NCBI RefSeq assembly: GCF_005484805.1
Contig: NZ_CP039432.1
Location: 4,712,001-4,776,000, forward strand
DNA: 64,000 bases
From: Rhodococcus sp. SGAir0479
GTDB lineage: Bacteria; Actinomycetota; Actinomycetes; Mycobacteriales; Mycobacteriaceae
Direction: 5' to 3'
Position 1 is the first letter of the stretch. Every line of letters begins with the position of its first letter. The notes beneath the pieces were generated by a model, which worked only from the letters and a program-made list of their open reading frames with translations, searched no databases and was not told the DNA's origin. The position numbers and the translations under genes were made by a program. This document shows, in pieces, positions 9,230 through 17,216 of this stretch.

Positions 9230-9615
9230 CGGGCATCGTCGGTCTCGTCGTCGGTGGGGCCGTCGATCGCGACACGAAGCTTGGTGACGGCCAGGTCGAT
9301 GCCGTCGACGTGATAACTGCCGTAGTCACGCAGCGCCGTGGTGACGTTGTCGTGGACCGCGCGGACGAGCGGCGGCAAGGGCCGGCCCCACCGGACGGCC
9401 AGGTCGATGTGCACGCGGATCCGACGGCCCGCCGAGAGCACTCGCGCGCGGGGGAGGGCACGTCCGGTCAGCCGATCCATGCCCGCGGAGTAGGCCAGCA
9501 CCCCCGGCGTGGTCGCCGCGGCATGCTCGGCCAGCTTCCGGGCGACACGGTCGTCGACATTCAGCGCGCCGCGAGACCCCGCGTCGGCACTGTGGATGTC
9601 CTCATCCTCGGCCAT
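9226..9615 (-). CDS. Asp23/Gls24-family envelope stress protein (129 aa)
   Basis: A 129-residue protein of the Asp23/Gls24 family, with a VDDRVARKLAEHAAATTPGV helix and an RIRVHIDLAVRWG beta segment. Asp23 proteins form a membrane-associated layer in Gram-positive bacteria that responds to alkaline or cell-wall stress (family knowledge). This is one of three paralogues in the operon. Its start overlaps the end of the small DUF2273 gene by 14 bases, and its end overlaps the DUF6286 start by four. Confidence 0.82.
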   Translation of the reverse strand: MAEDEDIHSADAGSRGALNVDDRVARKLAEHAAATTPGVLAYSAGMDRLTGRALPRARVLSAGRRIRVHIDLAVRWGRPLPPLVRAVHDNVTTALRDYGSYHVDGIDLAVTKLRVAIDGPTDDETDDAR

Positions 9616-9787
9616 GGCCGCGTCCCCTCAACAGTGGCGAGAGATCGATGTCCCCGTCGTAGTGGGCACCCAGCAGATAACCGATCGCCCCGAGCACGAG
9701 TGCGATGAGAAACCCGGTGAAGCCGCCGGCAGCGGCGGCGACGGCGAGCAGAAGGCCCGCGATCAGGCCGATGGAAGATGTGCGCAT
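9602..9787 (-). CDS. Small DUF2273-like membrane protein
   Basis: A 61-residue product begins at the ATG at 9787 and consists of one long glycine/alanine-rich hydrophobic hairpin (about residues 6-43) and a short charged tail ending in RGRGHGRG. Small membrane proteins of this form (DUF2273) occur with Asp23 genes in Firmicutes and actinobacteria and may help anchor the Asp23 layer. It overlaps the next asp23 gene by 14 bases. Confidence 0.72.
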   Translation of the reverse strand: MRTSSIGLIAGLLLAVAAAAGGFTGFLIALVLGAIGYLLGAHYDGDIDLSPLLRGRGHGRG

Positions 9788-9830
9788 GAGCACCTCCGGC
9801 AATGGAGCTCCGGCATCCGCGGGGCGGACG

Positions 9831-10112
9831 TCAGAGCGTGATGTACCTGACTCGTCGGCCGTGCCGCACCGGCCGCCGCACCCGCGCGAGGAGACGAGCG
9901 GCGTGTCGCGCGAACCGTGGCCGGGTGGCCACGATCGCGGTCTCCGACGCGATGTCGGCTGAACGGGCGGCGGGGAAGCGACGATCGATCTGTTCGAGGG
10001 CCCGGACGAACCGGGCAGGATCTCCGCCCCGGTCCGGATGCAGGTGCCGGGCGGCGGCCCGGCGGGCGGCAGCCCGGCTGGGATAGGAGTCCCAATCGTC
10101 ACGAAAACTCAT
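9831..10112 (-). CDS. Small J-domain-like protein in the Asp23 operon
   Basis: A 93-residue, very Arg-rich protein. Residues about 10-45 form a helix, then HPDRGGDP, then FVRALEQIDRRF. This reproduces helix II, the invariant HPD motif (HPD at about residues 25-27) and helix III of a DnaJ domain. Helix I with its usual Tyr-x-x-Leu segment is short or missing. If real, it could recruit a DnaK chaperone to the Asp23 complex; this is inference. It lies between the second and third asp23 paralogues in transcription order, with short gaps on either side. Confidence 0.6.
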   Translation of the reverse strand: MSFRDDWDSYPSRAAARRAAARHLHPDRGGDPARFVRALEQIDRRFPAARSADIASETAIVATRPRFARHAARLLARVRRPVRHGRRVRYITL

Positions 10113-10134
10113 GTCCGTTCCGTTCCGTTCCGCG

Positions 10135-10419
10135 CTACCCGGGCTCGACGATGTCGGCGATCGTCACGTCGATACGCACGTTCTCCGCCAGCGCCCGCCG
10201 AATGCGGGCCGCGAGCTGCGGCAGCGGCACGCCCCGATACGCCGTCACGTGAACGTCGACGGAACCGTCGTCACGCAGACGCACCCCCAGGATCCGTTCG
10301 TGGGGGAGATAGGTGGCCACTTCACCGAACATGCCGCCGTCGAGTGCCGCCACGCCGGGGACCCGGGAGACGATCTCGGCTATTCGTGCCGCCGTGAGCT
10401 CTTGCGACGCCGCGTCCAT
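10135..10419 (-). CDS. Asp23/Gls24-family protein (94 aa)
   Basis: This 94-residue protein is the shortest Asp23/Gls24 paralogue of the operon. It keeps the opening IAEIVSRVPGVAAL helix and the DGSVDVHVTAYRGVPLPQLAARIRRAL core, but has almost no tails. It is second in the transcript, 18 bases after the first asp23 gene. It may form mixed layers with the two other paralogues (inference). Confidence 0.8.
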   Translation of the reverse strand: MDAASQELTAARIAEIVSRVPGVAALDGGMFGEVATYLPHERILGVRLRDDGSVDVHVTAYRGVPLPQLAARIRRALAENVRIDVTIADIVEPG

Positions 10420-10437
10420 CTCGGTGCGCTGCGCTGT

Positions 10438-10899
10438 CTACTCCACGCGCGGAGGCGGCGGCGAGCTGGAACCGTCGCTCGGTTCCTCGTCGAGGTAGAC
10501 GTCGTGCACCGTGATGTTCACTTCGGTGACCTCCAATCCGGTCATGCGCTCGATCGCGGCGATGACGTTCCGTCGGATCCCGGCGGCGAGGTCGACGATG
10601 GACACTCCGTAGTCGGCCACGATGTCGATATCGATGGCAGTTTGCTTCTCACCCACCTCCACCGACACGCCCTGTGCACGGTTGACGCTGGCGCCGGGGA
10701 TACGTTCGCGCAATGCACCGACCATGCGTGTCGTACCGCCTCCGAGGTCGTGCACGCCGTTGACCTCGCGAGTCGCGATGCCCGCGATCTTGGCGACCAC
10801 GGTGTCGGCGATGGTCGTCGTGCCGTGCGAACTGACCAAGGCGGAATCGCCGTGAGAGGTGATGCTCTTGCTGCTCGAGGAGCCCTGGGGTTCCGTCAT
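10438..10899 (-). CDS. Asp23/Gls24-family protein, first gene of the operon
   Basis: The product is 153 residues from the ATG at 10899, which has AAGGAG 8 bases upstream; the frame is open to 11091 but the longer form has no ribosome binding site. This is the most canonical Asp23 member: IADTVVAKIAGIATREVNGV, a long beta-rich middle, GIRRNVIAAIERMTGLEV and a VNITVHDVYLDEE end. Asp23 is a cytosolic protein recruited to the membrane under cell-envelope stress (family knowledge). It leads seven tightly packed genes that end at 8066. The 211 bases upstream contain no promoter motif I can name with confidence. Confidence 0.87.
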   Translation of the reverse strand: MTEPQGSSSSKSITSHGDSALVSSHGTTTIADTVVAKIAGIATREVNGVHDLGGGTTRMVGALRERIPGASVNRAQGVSVEVGEKQTAIDIDIVADYGVSIVDLAAGIRRNVIAAIERMTGLEVTEVNITVHDVYLDEEPSDGSSSPPPPRVE

Positions 10900-11110
10900 C
10901 GTCTCAACTCCTTCCCGTCGCGAAGGCACGTCGCCCTGTCCTCGGACCCGTTTCGCGCCGTCGGACCCGCCGGACTCGGTGACTGCACCCTGCGCCATCC
11001 GTTCCCCGCATCGCGGGCTACCCGTTCTCACGGGGTTCATGCATGCGGCGGCCGGTGATTCGACTCGGTGACGGGTGCCCGTCGGAGGCACACCGGTCGG
11101 ACCCGTGGAG

Positions 11111-11470
11111 CTACGCGCAGCAGTTGGGGTCGAGCACTAGGCGGAGGGCATCGAGAGCCTCGCTGCGGGCGCGGTGGTAGACGTTCATCCCACGGCGCTG
11201 CGAGACGACCATCCCGGCCTTGCGTAGTTGGCCGAGGTGGTGGCTGACAGTCGACTCCGCCAGGTCGACGCCGGCGGCGAGATCGCACGTGCACACGGCG
11301 CCGTCGGTGGCGGTGAGCAGGATCGACATCACCTTTATCCGGACGGGATCGGCGAGCGCCTTGAGTCGTAGCGCGACCTCGAGTGCAGCCTCGTCGCCCA
11401 TCGGCGCGGCCGAGATCGGCGCGCAACAGATCGGCGCGCTGACGTCGACGACCGGCAGGGCTTTCGGCAT
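11111..11470 (-). CDS. arsR: ArsR-family arsenic-responsive repressor (Cys15-Cys16 type)
   Basis: A 119-residue winged-helix ArsR repressor, starting at the ATG at 11470 with AGGA 8 bases upstream. The recognition region is DLAESTVSHHLGQLRKAGMV. Cysteines at 15 and 16, a VCTCDL pair at 60 and 62, and a C-terminal NCC are visible. Corynebacterium glutamicum ArsR binds As(III) through an N-terminal Cys pair at 15/16 plus one further Cys (family knowledge), so this protein probably senses As(III) or Sb(III) in the same way. It is divergent from arsI across 97 bases containing AT-rich TTCGATATATGTCG, a likely operator. Confidence 0.88.
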   Translation of the reverse strand: MPKALPVVDVSAPICCAPISAAPMGDEAALEVALRLKALADPVRIKVMSILLTATDGAVCTCDLAAGVDLAESTVSHHLGQLRKAGMVVSQRRGMNVYHRARSEALDALRLVLDPNCCA

Positions 11471-11567
11471 GGCGACGATCCTACCGATCCATCTTGACTT
11501 ATGTCGAAATCGTGGCACTCTGCAGGTGCACAGTAATTCGATATATGTCGCACAGCTGGAGGCTGTC

Positions 11568-12065
11568 ATGTCCCGTGCACAACTCGCACTCAACGTCGAC
11601 GACCTGGACGAGGCGGTCACGTTCTATTCGAAGCTGTTCGGTACCGGGCCGGCGAAGCTCGAGCCCGGGTACGCGAACTTCGCGATCGCCGAACCGCCGC
11701 TCAAGCTGGTGCTGCTCGAGAACCCTGGCAAGGGCGGCACGATCAACCACCTCGGCGTCGAGGTCGAATCTTCGGAGAAGGTCCACGCGGAGATCGCGCG
11801 CCTGACCGACGAGGGACTGTTCACCGACGAGGAGCTCGGCACCACCTGTTGCTTCGCCACCCAGGACAAGGTGTGGGTGACCGGGCCGGCCGGGGAGAAA
11901 TGGGAGGTCTACACCGTCCTCGCCGACTCCGACACCTTCGGCTCGAGCCCGCAGCATCTCGATGGCCCGCAGGGCTCTCGCGCAGGTGTCTGCTGCGGCA
12001 CGGCCGCGGACGCGGAGCCGGAGGGCGGCGAGGGACCGGCTGCGGGCCGCAATTCCTGCTGCTGA
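11568..12065 (+). CDS. arsI: ArsI/CadI-type glyoxalase-fold organoarsenical lyase
   Basis: A 165-residue protein of the vicinal-oxygen-chelate fold, from the ATG at 11568 with GGAGG 5 bases upstream. It closely matches M. tuberculosis CadI (Rv2641) and ArsI C-As lyases. The TTCCFATQDKVWV segment holds the vicinal cysteines 94/95 that bind trivalent organoarsenicals, and His61 and Glu113 sit at the usual VOC metal positions. ArsI cleaves the carbon-arsenic bond of methylarsenite using Fe(II) and O2 (family knowledge). Two more Cys pairs (142/143 and 164/165) form an unusual cysteine-rich tail. It is divergent from arsR, as in M. tuberculosis where cadI and arsR are neighbours. Confidence 0.88.
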   Translation: MSRAQLALNVDDLDEAVTFYSKLFGTGPAKLEPGYANFAIAEPPLKLVLLENPGKGGTINHLGVEVESSEKVHAEIARLTDEGLFTDEELGTTCCFATQDKVWVTGPAGEKWEVYTVLADSDTFGSSPQHLDGPQGSRAGVCCGTAADAEPEGGEGPAAGRNSCC

Positions 12066-12074
12066 GCCGGGCGG

Positions 12075-12188
12075 TCAGCGCTGGACGGGCCGTGCCGTCA
12101 GCTCGGCGACCAGGGCCTCGACATCGGCCCGTATCTCGTCGCGGATCGGGCGGACCGTGTCGATCCCGACCTGGGCCGTGGGTCTCAC
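12075..12188 (-). pseudogene. Remnant of arsenate reductase (C-terminal helix only)
   Basis: A 37-codon frame starts with a GTG that overlaps the acr3 stop as GTGA. Its translation, including VRPIRDEIRADVEALVAEL, matches the last helix of low-molecular-weight-phosphatase ArsC proteins, which in related bacteria follow acr3. The P-loop Cys and the rest of the roughly 130-residue enzyme are missing. It is therefore most likely the scar of an internal deletion of arsC that kept the start overlap with acr3 and the last 30 or so codons. A genuinely small protein cannot be excluded. Confidence 0.6.
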
Positions 12189-13282
12189 GGCTCCTTCACT
12201 GCCGCCGGACGGGCGGTGGTTGGGGGTGGAGTGAAGCGTGCGCGTAGCGCGAGGGAGACGTAGACCAGGCCGACGAGTACCGGCACCTCGATCAGTGGGC
12301 CTACGACCCCGGCCAGCGCCTGCCCGGACGTCGCGCCGTAGGTGGCGATCGCCACGGCGATTGCGAGCTCGAAGTTGTTGCCGGCGGCGGTGAAAGCGAG
12401 GGTGGTGGTGCGCTCGTAGCCGAGCCCGATGCCGGCTCCGAGCAGGTATCCGCCGCCCCACATGATCGCGAAGTACGCCAGCAGCGGGATCGCGATCCGC
12501 AGCACATCCATCGGCTGCGAGGTGATCCGATCGCCCTGCAGTGCGAAGAGGATGACGATCGTGAACAACAGCCCGTAGAGCGCCCACGGCCCGATCCGAG
12601 GCAGGAACTTCTGCTCGTACCAGGTGCGCCCCTTGGCCTTCTCGCCGTAGTGGCGGGTCAGGAACCCGGCCAGCAGGGGGATGCCGAGGAAGATCAGGAC
12701 CGACTTGGCGATCTGCCACGGCGAGGTGTCGATGGTTGTCTGTTCGAGGCCGAGCCAGCCCGGCAGTACCGAGAGGTAGAACCAGCCGAGCATGGCGAAC
12801 ATGAGCACTTGGAAGACGGAGTTGATCGCCACCAGCACCGCGGCGGCTTCGCGGTCACCGCACGCGAGGTCGTTCCAGATGATCACCATCGCGATGCAGC
12901 GGGCCAGGCCGACGATGATCAGCCCCGTCCGGTACTCCGGCAGATCGGGCAGGAAGACCCAGGCCAGGGCGAACATCAGGGCGGGCCCCAGGATCCAGTT
13001 CAGCAACAGTGATCCGAGCAGCATCCTGCGGTCGCCGGTGACGGTGTCGAGGCGGTCGTAGCGGACCTTCGCCAGCACCGGGTACATCATGATCAGCAGG
13101 CCCAGCGCGATCGGCAACGAGATGCCGTCGATCTCGACCGCGCTCAGGGTGTCCCCGAGACCCGGGATCGTCCGCCCCACCAGCAGGCCGGCGTCCATCG
13201 CCACCCCGATCCACACCGGCAGGAACCGGTCGAGGGTGGAGAGCTTGCCCGCGACAGCCGGGTGTGTACTCGTTTCGGTCAC
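12185..13282 (-). CDS. acr3: Acr3-type arsenite efflux permease
   Basis: The product has 365 residues and about ten hydrophobic segments from the GTG at 13282, which overlaps the arsR stop (GTGA). Acr3 hallmarks are visible: ILGPALMFALAWVFLPD, GLARCIAMVIIWNDLACGD (with the conserved Cys of helix 4) and FTAAGNNFELAIAVAIA. Acr3 exports As(III) across the cytoplasmic membrane using the proton motive force (family knowledge). It is the middle gene of an arsR-acr3-arsC(remnant) operon. The usual follow-on arsenate reductase is broken, so arsenate reduction must come from another gene. Confidence 0.94.
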   Translation of the reverse strand: MTETSTHPAVAGKLSTLDRFLPVWIGVAMDAGLLVGRTIPGLGDTLSAVEIDGISLPIALGLLIMMYPVLAKVRYDRLDTVTGDRRMLLGSLLLNWILGPALMFALAWVFLPDLPEYRTGLIIVGLARCIAMVIIWNDLACGDREAAAVLVAINSVFQVLMFAMLGWFYLSVLPGWLGLEQTTIDTSPWQIAKSVLIFLGIPLLAGFLTRHYGEKAKGRTWYEQKFLPRIGPWALYGLLFTIVILFALQGDRITSQPMDVLRIAIPLLAYFAIMWGGGYLLGAGIGLGYERTTTLAFTAAGNNFELAIAVAIATYGATSGQALAGVVGPLIEVPVLVGLVYVSLALRARFTPPPTTARPAAVKEP

Positions 13283-13680
13283 CGAGCCGCCTCCGCGATC
13301 GCGGCGTCGGGCACGCAGACAGAGCTCTCGACGACACCCGCTTCGGAGGACAGCACCGCCGACAGTTGCGCGAGCGCGGACGGGATCACCCGGTAGTACA
13401 CCCACGTGCCGCGCCGCTCGCAGTCGAGCAAACCGGCCTCCCGCAGCACCTTCAGATGGTGGGAGATCGTCGGCTGGGACAGCTCGAACGCGGGCGAGAT
13501 GTCGCAGACGCAGCTCTCCCGGTTCTCGTGGCTGGCGATGAGGCTCAGCATCCGCAACCGGGTCGGGTCGCTGATCGCCTTGAACATCCGAGCCAGGTCC
13601 GTGGCTCGGTCCTCACTCAGGGGTGCCCTCGCCAAGGGCGGACTGCTCAGGCCGGTGCCGGCTTCCAGCTGTATCGACAT
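13279..13680 (-). CDS. arsR: ArsR-family repressor of the acr3 operon
   Basis: A 133-residue ArsR-family winged-helix protein starting at the ATG at 13680; an ATG at 13704 would add 8 residues. It has ESCVCDISPAF, the classic CxC metalloid-binding box at the start of the recognition region, and then LSQPTISHHLKVLREAGLL. It differs from the other arsR of the island, which uses an N-terminal Cys pair, so the two were probably acquired separately or diverged long ago. Its stop overlaps the acr3 start (GTGA). TCGACATCTGTCGATATTGACA at the 5' end is a plausible self-operator. Confidence 0.87.
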   Translation of the reverse strand: MSIQLEAGTGLSSPPLARAPLSEDRATDLARMFKAISDPTRLRMLSLIASHENRESCVCDISPAFELSQPTISHHLKVLREAGLLDCERRGTWVYYRVIPSALAQLSAVLSSEAGVVESSVCVPDAAIAEAAR

Positions 13681-13900
13681 CTGTCGATATTGACATGTAT
13701 CCAATCAACGTTCCGATCCGGGCCGGCGTCGTCGGGGTGAAGGCTGCGCGCACCGAGTCGTCGAGTTGTGGTGTCGATCACGCCGACCCGTCTCGGCGGG
13801 GGGCTGCTCCGAACGGCTGGTGTCGGGACCGTGGATGCCGCGCGGTGAACACGTTCTCGATCTTGCGGGACTTTCTCCGCTACCTTGCAGGTGATACAAC

Positions 13901-13914
13901 TGGAACACGTTCTA
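13901..13914. promoter_or_regulatory. KstR operator upstream of fadE28
   Basis: TGGAACACGTTCTA matches the KstR consensus at every fixed position (T, AAC, GTT, A). It lies 22 bases before the fadE28 start and should control the five-gene igr-type operon. Confidence 0.9.
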
Positions 13915-13936
13915 AATCGTAGGCGGGATCGACAAC

Positions 13937-15037
13937 GTGGATTTCTCTCTGGATCAGACACAGGAAACGGTGGCGGAGATCGTCGTGGGCCTGCTCGCCC
14001 GCGAACCCGGCGATCCCGCCGATCCGGGCGGTTTCAGCCCCGAGCTGTGGCAGGCCCTCGCCAAGGCGGACCTGCTGTCGCTGGTGTTACCCGAGCGGCT
14101 CGGTGGTGACGGACTGGGACTTCTCGAGGTCGCGACGATGCTCACCGAGATCGGGCGCGGGGCCGCACCCGTCCCGGCGCTGGCGACTCTCGGCTTCGGC
14201 GTCCTGCCGGTCCTCGCGCTCGGATCGACCGAGCAGCAGGACTCCCTGCTCGACGGCGTCCAGGCCGGACGGGTCCTCACCGCCGCACTCGCCGAACCGG
14301 GCGCCGCGTTCCCGGCGGTGCCGTCGACGTCCGCGGTCGCGGACGGCGGTGACGTCGTCGTGACCGGCCTGGCCGTCGCCGTGCCGTTCGCCGATCTCGC
14401 GCACCGCATCCTCGTGCCGACCGATGCCGGCGTGGTGCCGGTGGCGCCCGACGCGCCCGGCGTCACCCTCACCCGGAGCGCGACTTCCTCGGGCGCACCC
14501 GAGTTCACGGTTCGGATGGACGGCGTCCGGGTCCCCGCCGGCGACGTCCTCTCCGGCGGTCTCGACGGTGTCGCCACGCTGTACCGGATCGCGCTCGCGA
14601 GCATCGGGGCGTACGCCGACGGTCTCCTCGCCGGTGCCACCGCCCTGGCCGCCGACCACCTCACCACACGCGAGCAGTTCGGCAAGCCGCTCGCGGCGTT
14701 CCAGGCGGTCGCCCAGCAGATCGCCGACGTCTACGTCACGTCGCGGACGCTGCACGTCGCGGCGCTGGCGTCCGCGTGGCGGGTGGCCGAAGGACTGGAT
14801 GCCGACAGCGCCGTCGACATGGCCTCGGCCGACAACGATCTCGACGTCACGGCGTACTGGCTCGCGACCGAGGTGCCGGCCGCGATGCGAACACTGCACC
14901 ATCTGCACGGCGGCATCGGCGTCGACGTCACGTATCCGATGCATCGCTACTTCTCCATCGCCAAAGACCTGGCCCGCCTCGTCGGCGGCGCCTCGTACCG
15001 ACTCGACCTCGTGGGGGCCCGGTGTTCATCGATCTGA
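13937..15037 (+). CDS. fadE28: FadE28 (ChsE1), subunit of the C3-side-chain steroid acyl-CoA dehydrogenase
   Basis: A 366-residue acyl-CoA dehydrogenase-fold protein beginning with a GTG at 13937 (VDFSLDQTQETV). REQFGKPLAAFQAVAQQIAD (about residue 245) and a C-terminal HHLHGGIGVDVTYPMHRYF segment are visible. FadE28 and FadE29 form the alpha2beta2 ChsE1-ChsE2 enzyme that dehydrogenates 3-oxo-4-pregnene-20-carboxyl-CoA, the last side-chain oxidation of cholesterol (family knowledge). Gene order matches the M. tuberculosis igr operon, except that cyp125 does not precede it here. It overlaps fadE29 by 16 bases, which suits equal production of the two subunits. Confidence 0.93.
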   Translation: MDFSLDQTQETVAEIVVGLLAREPGDPADPGGFSPELWQALAKADLLSLVLPERLGGDGLGLLEVATMLTEIGRGAAPVPALATLGFGVLPVLALGSTEQQDSLLDGVQAGRVLTAALAEPGAAFPAVPSTSAVADGGDVVVTGLAVAVPFADLAHRILVPTDAGVVPVAPDAPGVTLTRSATSSGAPEFTVRMDGVRVPAGDVLSGGLDGVATLYRIALASIGAYADGLLAGATALAADHLTTREQFGKPLAAFQAVAQQIADVYVTSRTLHVAALASAWRVAEGLDADSAVDMASADNDLDVTAYWLATEVPAAMRTLHHLHGGIGVDVTYPMHRYFSIAKDLARLVGGASYRLDLVGARCSSI

Positions 15038-16170
15038 CACCCGAGCAGCGTGAGCTGCAGGCGGAACTGCGCCGCTACTTCGCCGGGCTGATCTCGCCGG
15101 CAGAGGCGGACATCATGCTCACCGAGCGCCACGGCCCCACCTACCGTGAGGTCATTCGCCGGATGGGGAAGGACGGCTGGCTCGGCGTCGGCTGGCCCGT
15201 CGAGTTCGGCGGCCGCGGCTTCGGTGAGATCGAACAGCAGATCTTCGTGAACGAGGCTGTGCGAGCGGATGTTCCGCTACCGTCGGTGACCCTGCAGACC
15301 GTCGGACCGACGCTGCAGGTGTACGGCACCGAGGAACAGAAGCGCAAGTTCCTGCCCGCGATCCTCGCCGGGGAGGTGCACTTCGCGATCGGCTACTCCG
15401 AGCCCGACGCCGGCACCGACCTGGCGGCGCTGCGCACGACCGCCGTGCGCGACGGCGACGAGTACGTGGTCAACGGCCAGAAGATCTTCACCACCGGCGG
15501 CCACGACGCCGACTACATCTGGCTCGCCGTGCGCACCGGGGCCGCCGACTCCCGGCACCGCGGCATCTCCATCCTGATCGTCGACACGAAGGATCCCGGC
15601 TTCTCGTGGACGCCGATCATCACCGCGGACGGCGCGCACCACGTGAACGCCACGTACTACTCCGACGTCCGGGTGCCGGCGAGCATGCTGGTCGGTGAGG
15701 AGAATCGGGGTTGGAAGCTCATCACGACCCAGCTCAACCACGAGCGCGTCATGCTGGGCCCGGCCGGTCGGGTCGCCGGACTGTACGAGAAGGTGTTCGG
15801 CTGGGCCGCGACGCGGAACCTGCTGGACCTGCCCGACGTCCGCCGCGGGCTCGGTGAGATCCACGCCACCTACCGTCTCAACGAACTGCTCAACTGGCAG
15901 GTCGCGGCGGCCACCGGCGACGTCGATGTCGCGGACGCCTCCGCGACCAAGGTCTTTGCAACCGAACGCATTCAGCGGGTGGGCCGGATCGCCGACGAGA
16001 TCGTGGGCGCCCACGGTGACCCCGGCGACCCCGAGACGGCGGCGCTGATGCGCTGGCTCGACGTCCAGGTGAAGCGGAACGTCGTCATCACCTTCGGTGG
16101 CGGGGTCAACGAGGTCATGCGCGAACTGATCGCGGTGGCCGGACTGGGACTGCCGAAGGTGCCACGATGA
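15022..16170 (+). CDS. fadE29: FadE29 (ChsE2), partner subunit of FadE28
   Basis: A 382-residue protein from the GTG at 15022, read as VFIDLTPEQRELQAEL, which aligns with the start of M. tuberculosis FadE29 (Rv3543c, 387 residues). Shared segments include GVGWPVEFGGRGFG, IGYSEPDAGTDLAALRTTA, NGQKIFTTGGHDADYIWLA and the C-terminal FGGGVNEVMRELIA. With FadE28 it forms the heterotetrameric dehydrogenase for the propionyl side chain of steroid-CoA. A longer frame upstream only shadows fadE28. It overlaps fadE28 by 16 bases and chsH2 by four (ATGA). Confidence 0.95.
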   Translation: MFIDLTPEQRELQAELRRYFAGLISPAEADIMLTERHGPTYREVIRRMGKDGWLGVGWPVEFGGRGFGEIEQQIFVNEAVRADVPLPSVTLQTVGPTLQVYGTEEQKRKFLPAILAGEVHFAIGYSEPDAGTDLAALRTTAVRDGDEYVVNGQKIFTTGGHDADYIWLAVRTGAADSRHRGISILIVDTKDPGFSWTPIITADGAHHVNATYYSDVRVPASMLVGEENRGWKLITTQLNHERVMLGPAGRVAGLYEKVFGWAATRNLLDLPDVRRGLGEIHATYRLNELLNWQVAAATGDVDVADASATKVFATERIQRVGRIADEIVGAHGDPGDPETAALMRWLDVQVKRNVVITFGGGVNEVMRELIAVAGLGLPKVPR

Positions 16171-17216
16171 CCGAGAACACTGTGCCCGACGGAAACCCCG
16201 GTACCGCAGAGATTCTCGCCGCAGCCGAGCAGATCAAGGCCGGCGGACCGAGCAAGCCGCGCGCCGGGCGGGACCCGGTCAACATGCCGATGATCCGCAA
16301 CTGGCTCGAGGCGATCGGTGACGAGAACCCCGTCTACGTGGACGAGACGGCGGCGGTCGCCGCCGGTCACGGCGGGATCGTCGCACCGCCCGCGATGGCG
16401 CAGGTGTGGACCATGCGCGGTCTCGGCGCGGTCCGTGAGGAGGACGACCCCCTGGGTCGGATGACGCAGATCCTCGACGACGCCGGCTACACGTCGGTGG
16501 TCGCCACCAATTGCGACCAGATCTACCACCGCTACCTGCGCCCGGGCGAGGAGGTGACGATCGAGACGACGCTCGACGATGTCGTCGGCCCCAAGAAGAC
16601 CGGGCTCGGTGAGGGCTGGTTCTTCACGACCCGCAACTTCTGGAGAGTCGCGAAGGACGACGGCAGTACGGAACTCGTCGCCGAGATGATGTTCCGCATC
16701 CTCAAGTTCCGCCCGCCCACCGACTCACGATCGGACAGTTCGACCGGACCGGCGTCACACTCGGCCGAGACGAACGTGCCGCAGGATCTCGATCCCACGC
16801 GGATGCTGCGGCCGACGCCCTCGCGAGACACCCAGTTCTTCTGGGACGGCGTGGCCGCGCACGAACTGCGTATCCAGCAGCGTCCGGACGGTTCGCTGCA
16901 GCATCCGCCGGTGCCGGCGCTCTGGAAGGACAAGTCCGAGACCACCGACTACGTCGTGGCGTCGGGCCGAGGCACGGTGTTCAGCTTCGTCGTCCATCAC
17001 GCGCCCAAGGTGCCGGGGCGGTCGCTGCCGTTCGTGGTGGCGCTCGTCGAACTCGAGGAGGGCGTGCGGATGCTCGGTGAGCTCCGCGACGTCGCACCGT
17101 CCGACGTGACGGTCGGCCTGCCCGTGGAGGCGGAGTTCCTCGACTTTCCCGGCGATGACGAGACCGGGGACGAACCGTGGACGCTGTACGCGTGGCGTCC
17201 GGTGAAGGAGTCGTAG
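16167..17216 (+). CDS. chsH2: ChsH2, MaoC-like hydratase subunit with C-terminal DUF35 domain
   Basis: This 349-residue protein has two parts: an N-terminal MaoC-like hotdog domain (about residues 15-190) and a C-terminal DUF35 domain (about 215-349). It matches Rv3542c. ChsH1-ChsH2 hydrates the C17-20 double bond made by FadE28-FadE29, and the DUF35 domain docks the aldolase Ltp2 so that the unstable product passes on (family knowledge). Visible markers are GGIVAPPAMAQVWTMRG in the first domain and FFWDGVAAHELRIQQ and GRGTVFSFVVHHAP in the second. It overlaps fadE29 by ATGA. Confidence 0.94.
   Translation: MTENTVPDGNPGTAEILAAAEQIKAGGPSKPRAGRDPVNMPMIRNWLEAIGDENPVYVDETAAVAAGHGGIVAPPAMAQVWTMRGLGAVREEDDPLGRMTQILDDAGYTSVVATNCDQIYHRYLRPGEEVTIETTLDDVVGPKKTGLGEGWFFTTRNFWRVAKDDGSTELVAEMMFRILKFRPPTDSRSDSSTGPASHSAETNVPQDLDPTRMLRPTPSRDTQFFWDGVAAHELRIQQRPDGSLQHPPVPALWKDKSETTDYVVASGRGTVFSFVVHHAPKVPGRSLPFVVALVELEEGVRMLGELRDVAPSDVTVGLPVEAEFLDFPGDDETGDEPWTLYAWRPVKES

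Noticed and set aside
12075-12719. 214-codon minus-strand frame through the acr3 gene
   Set aside because: Only its last 37 codons show a meaningful match (ArsC end); the rest is a shadow of acr3.
13901-13914. The AACACGTT box before fadE28 as an ArsR operator
   Set aside because: It fits the KstR consensus exactly and lies next to a steroid gene; the ArsR sites are AT-rich TCGAnATnTGTCGA-like sequences nearer their genes.
14776-15021. Upstream extension of fadE29
   Set aside because: The extra residues are out-of-frame fadE28 sequence; homology begins at the GTG at 15022.
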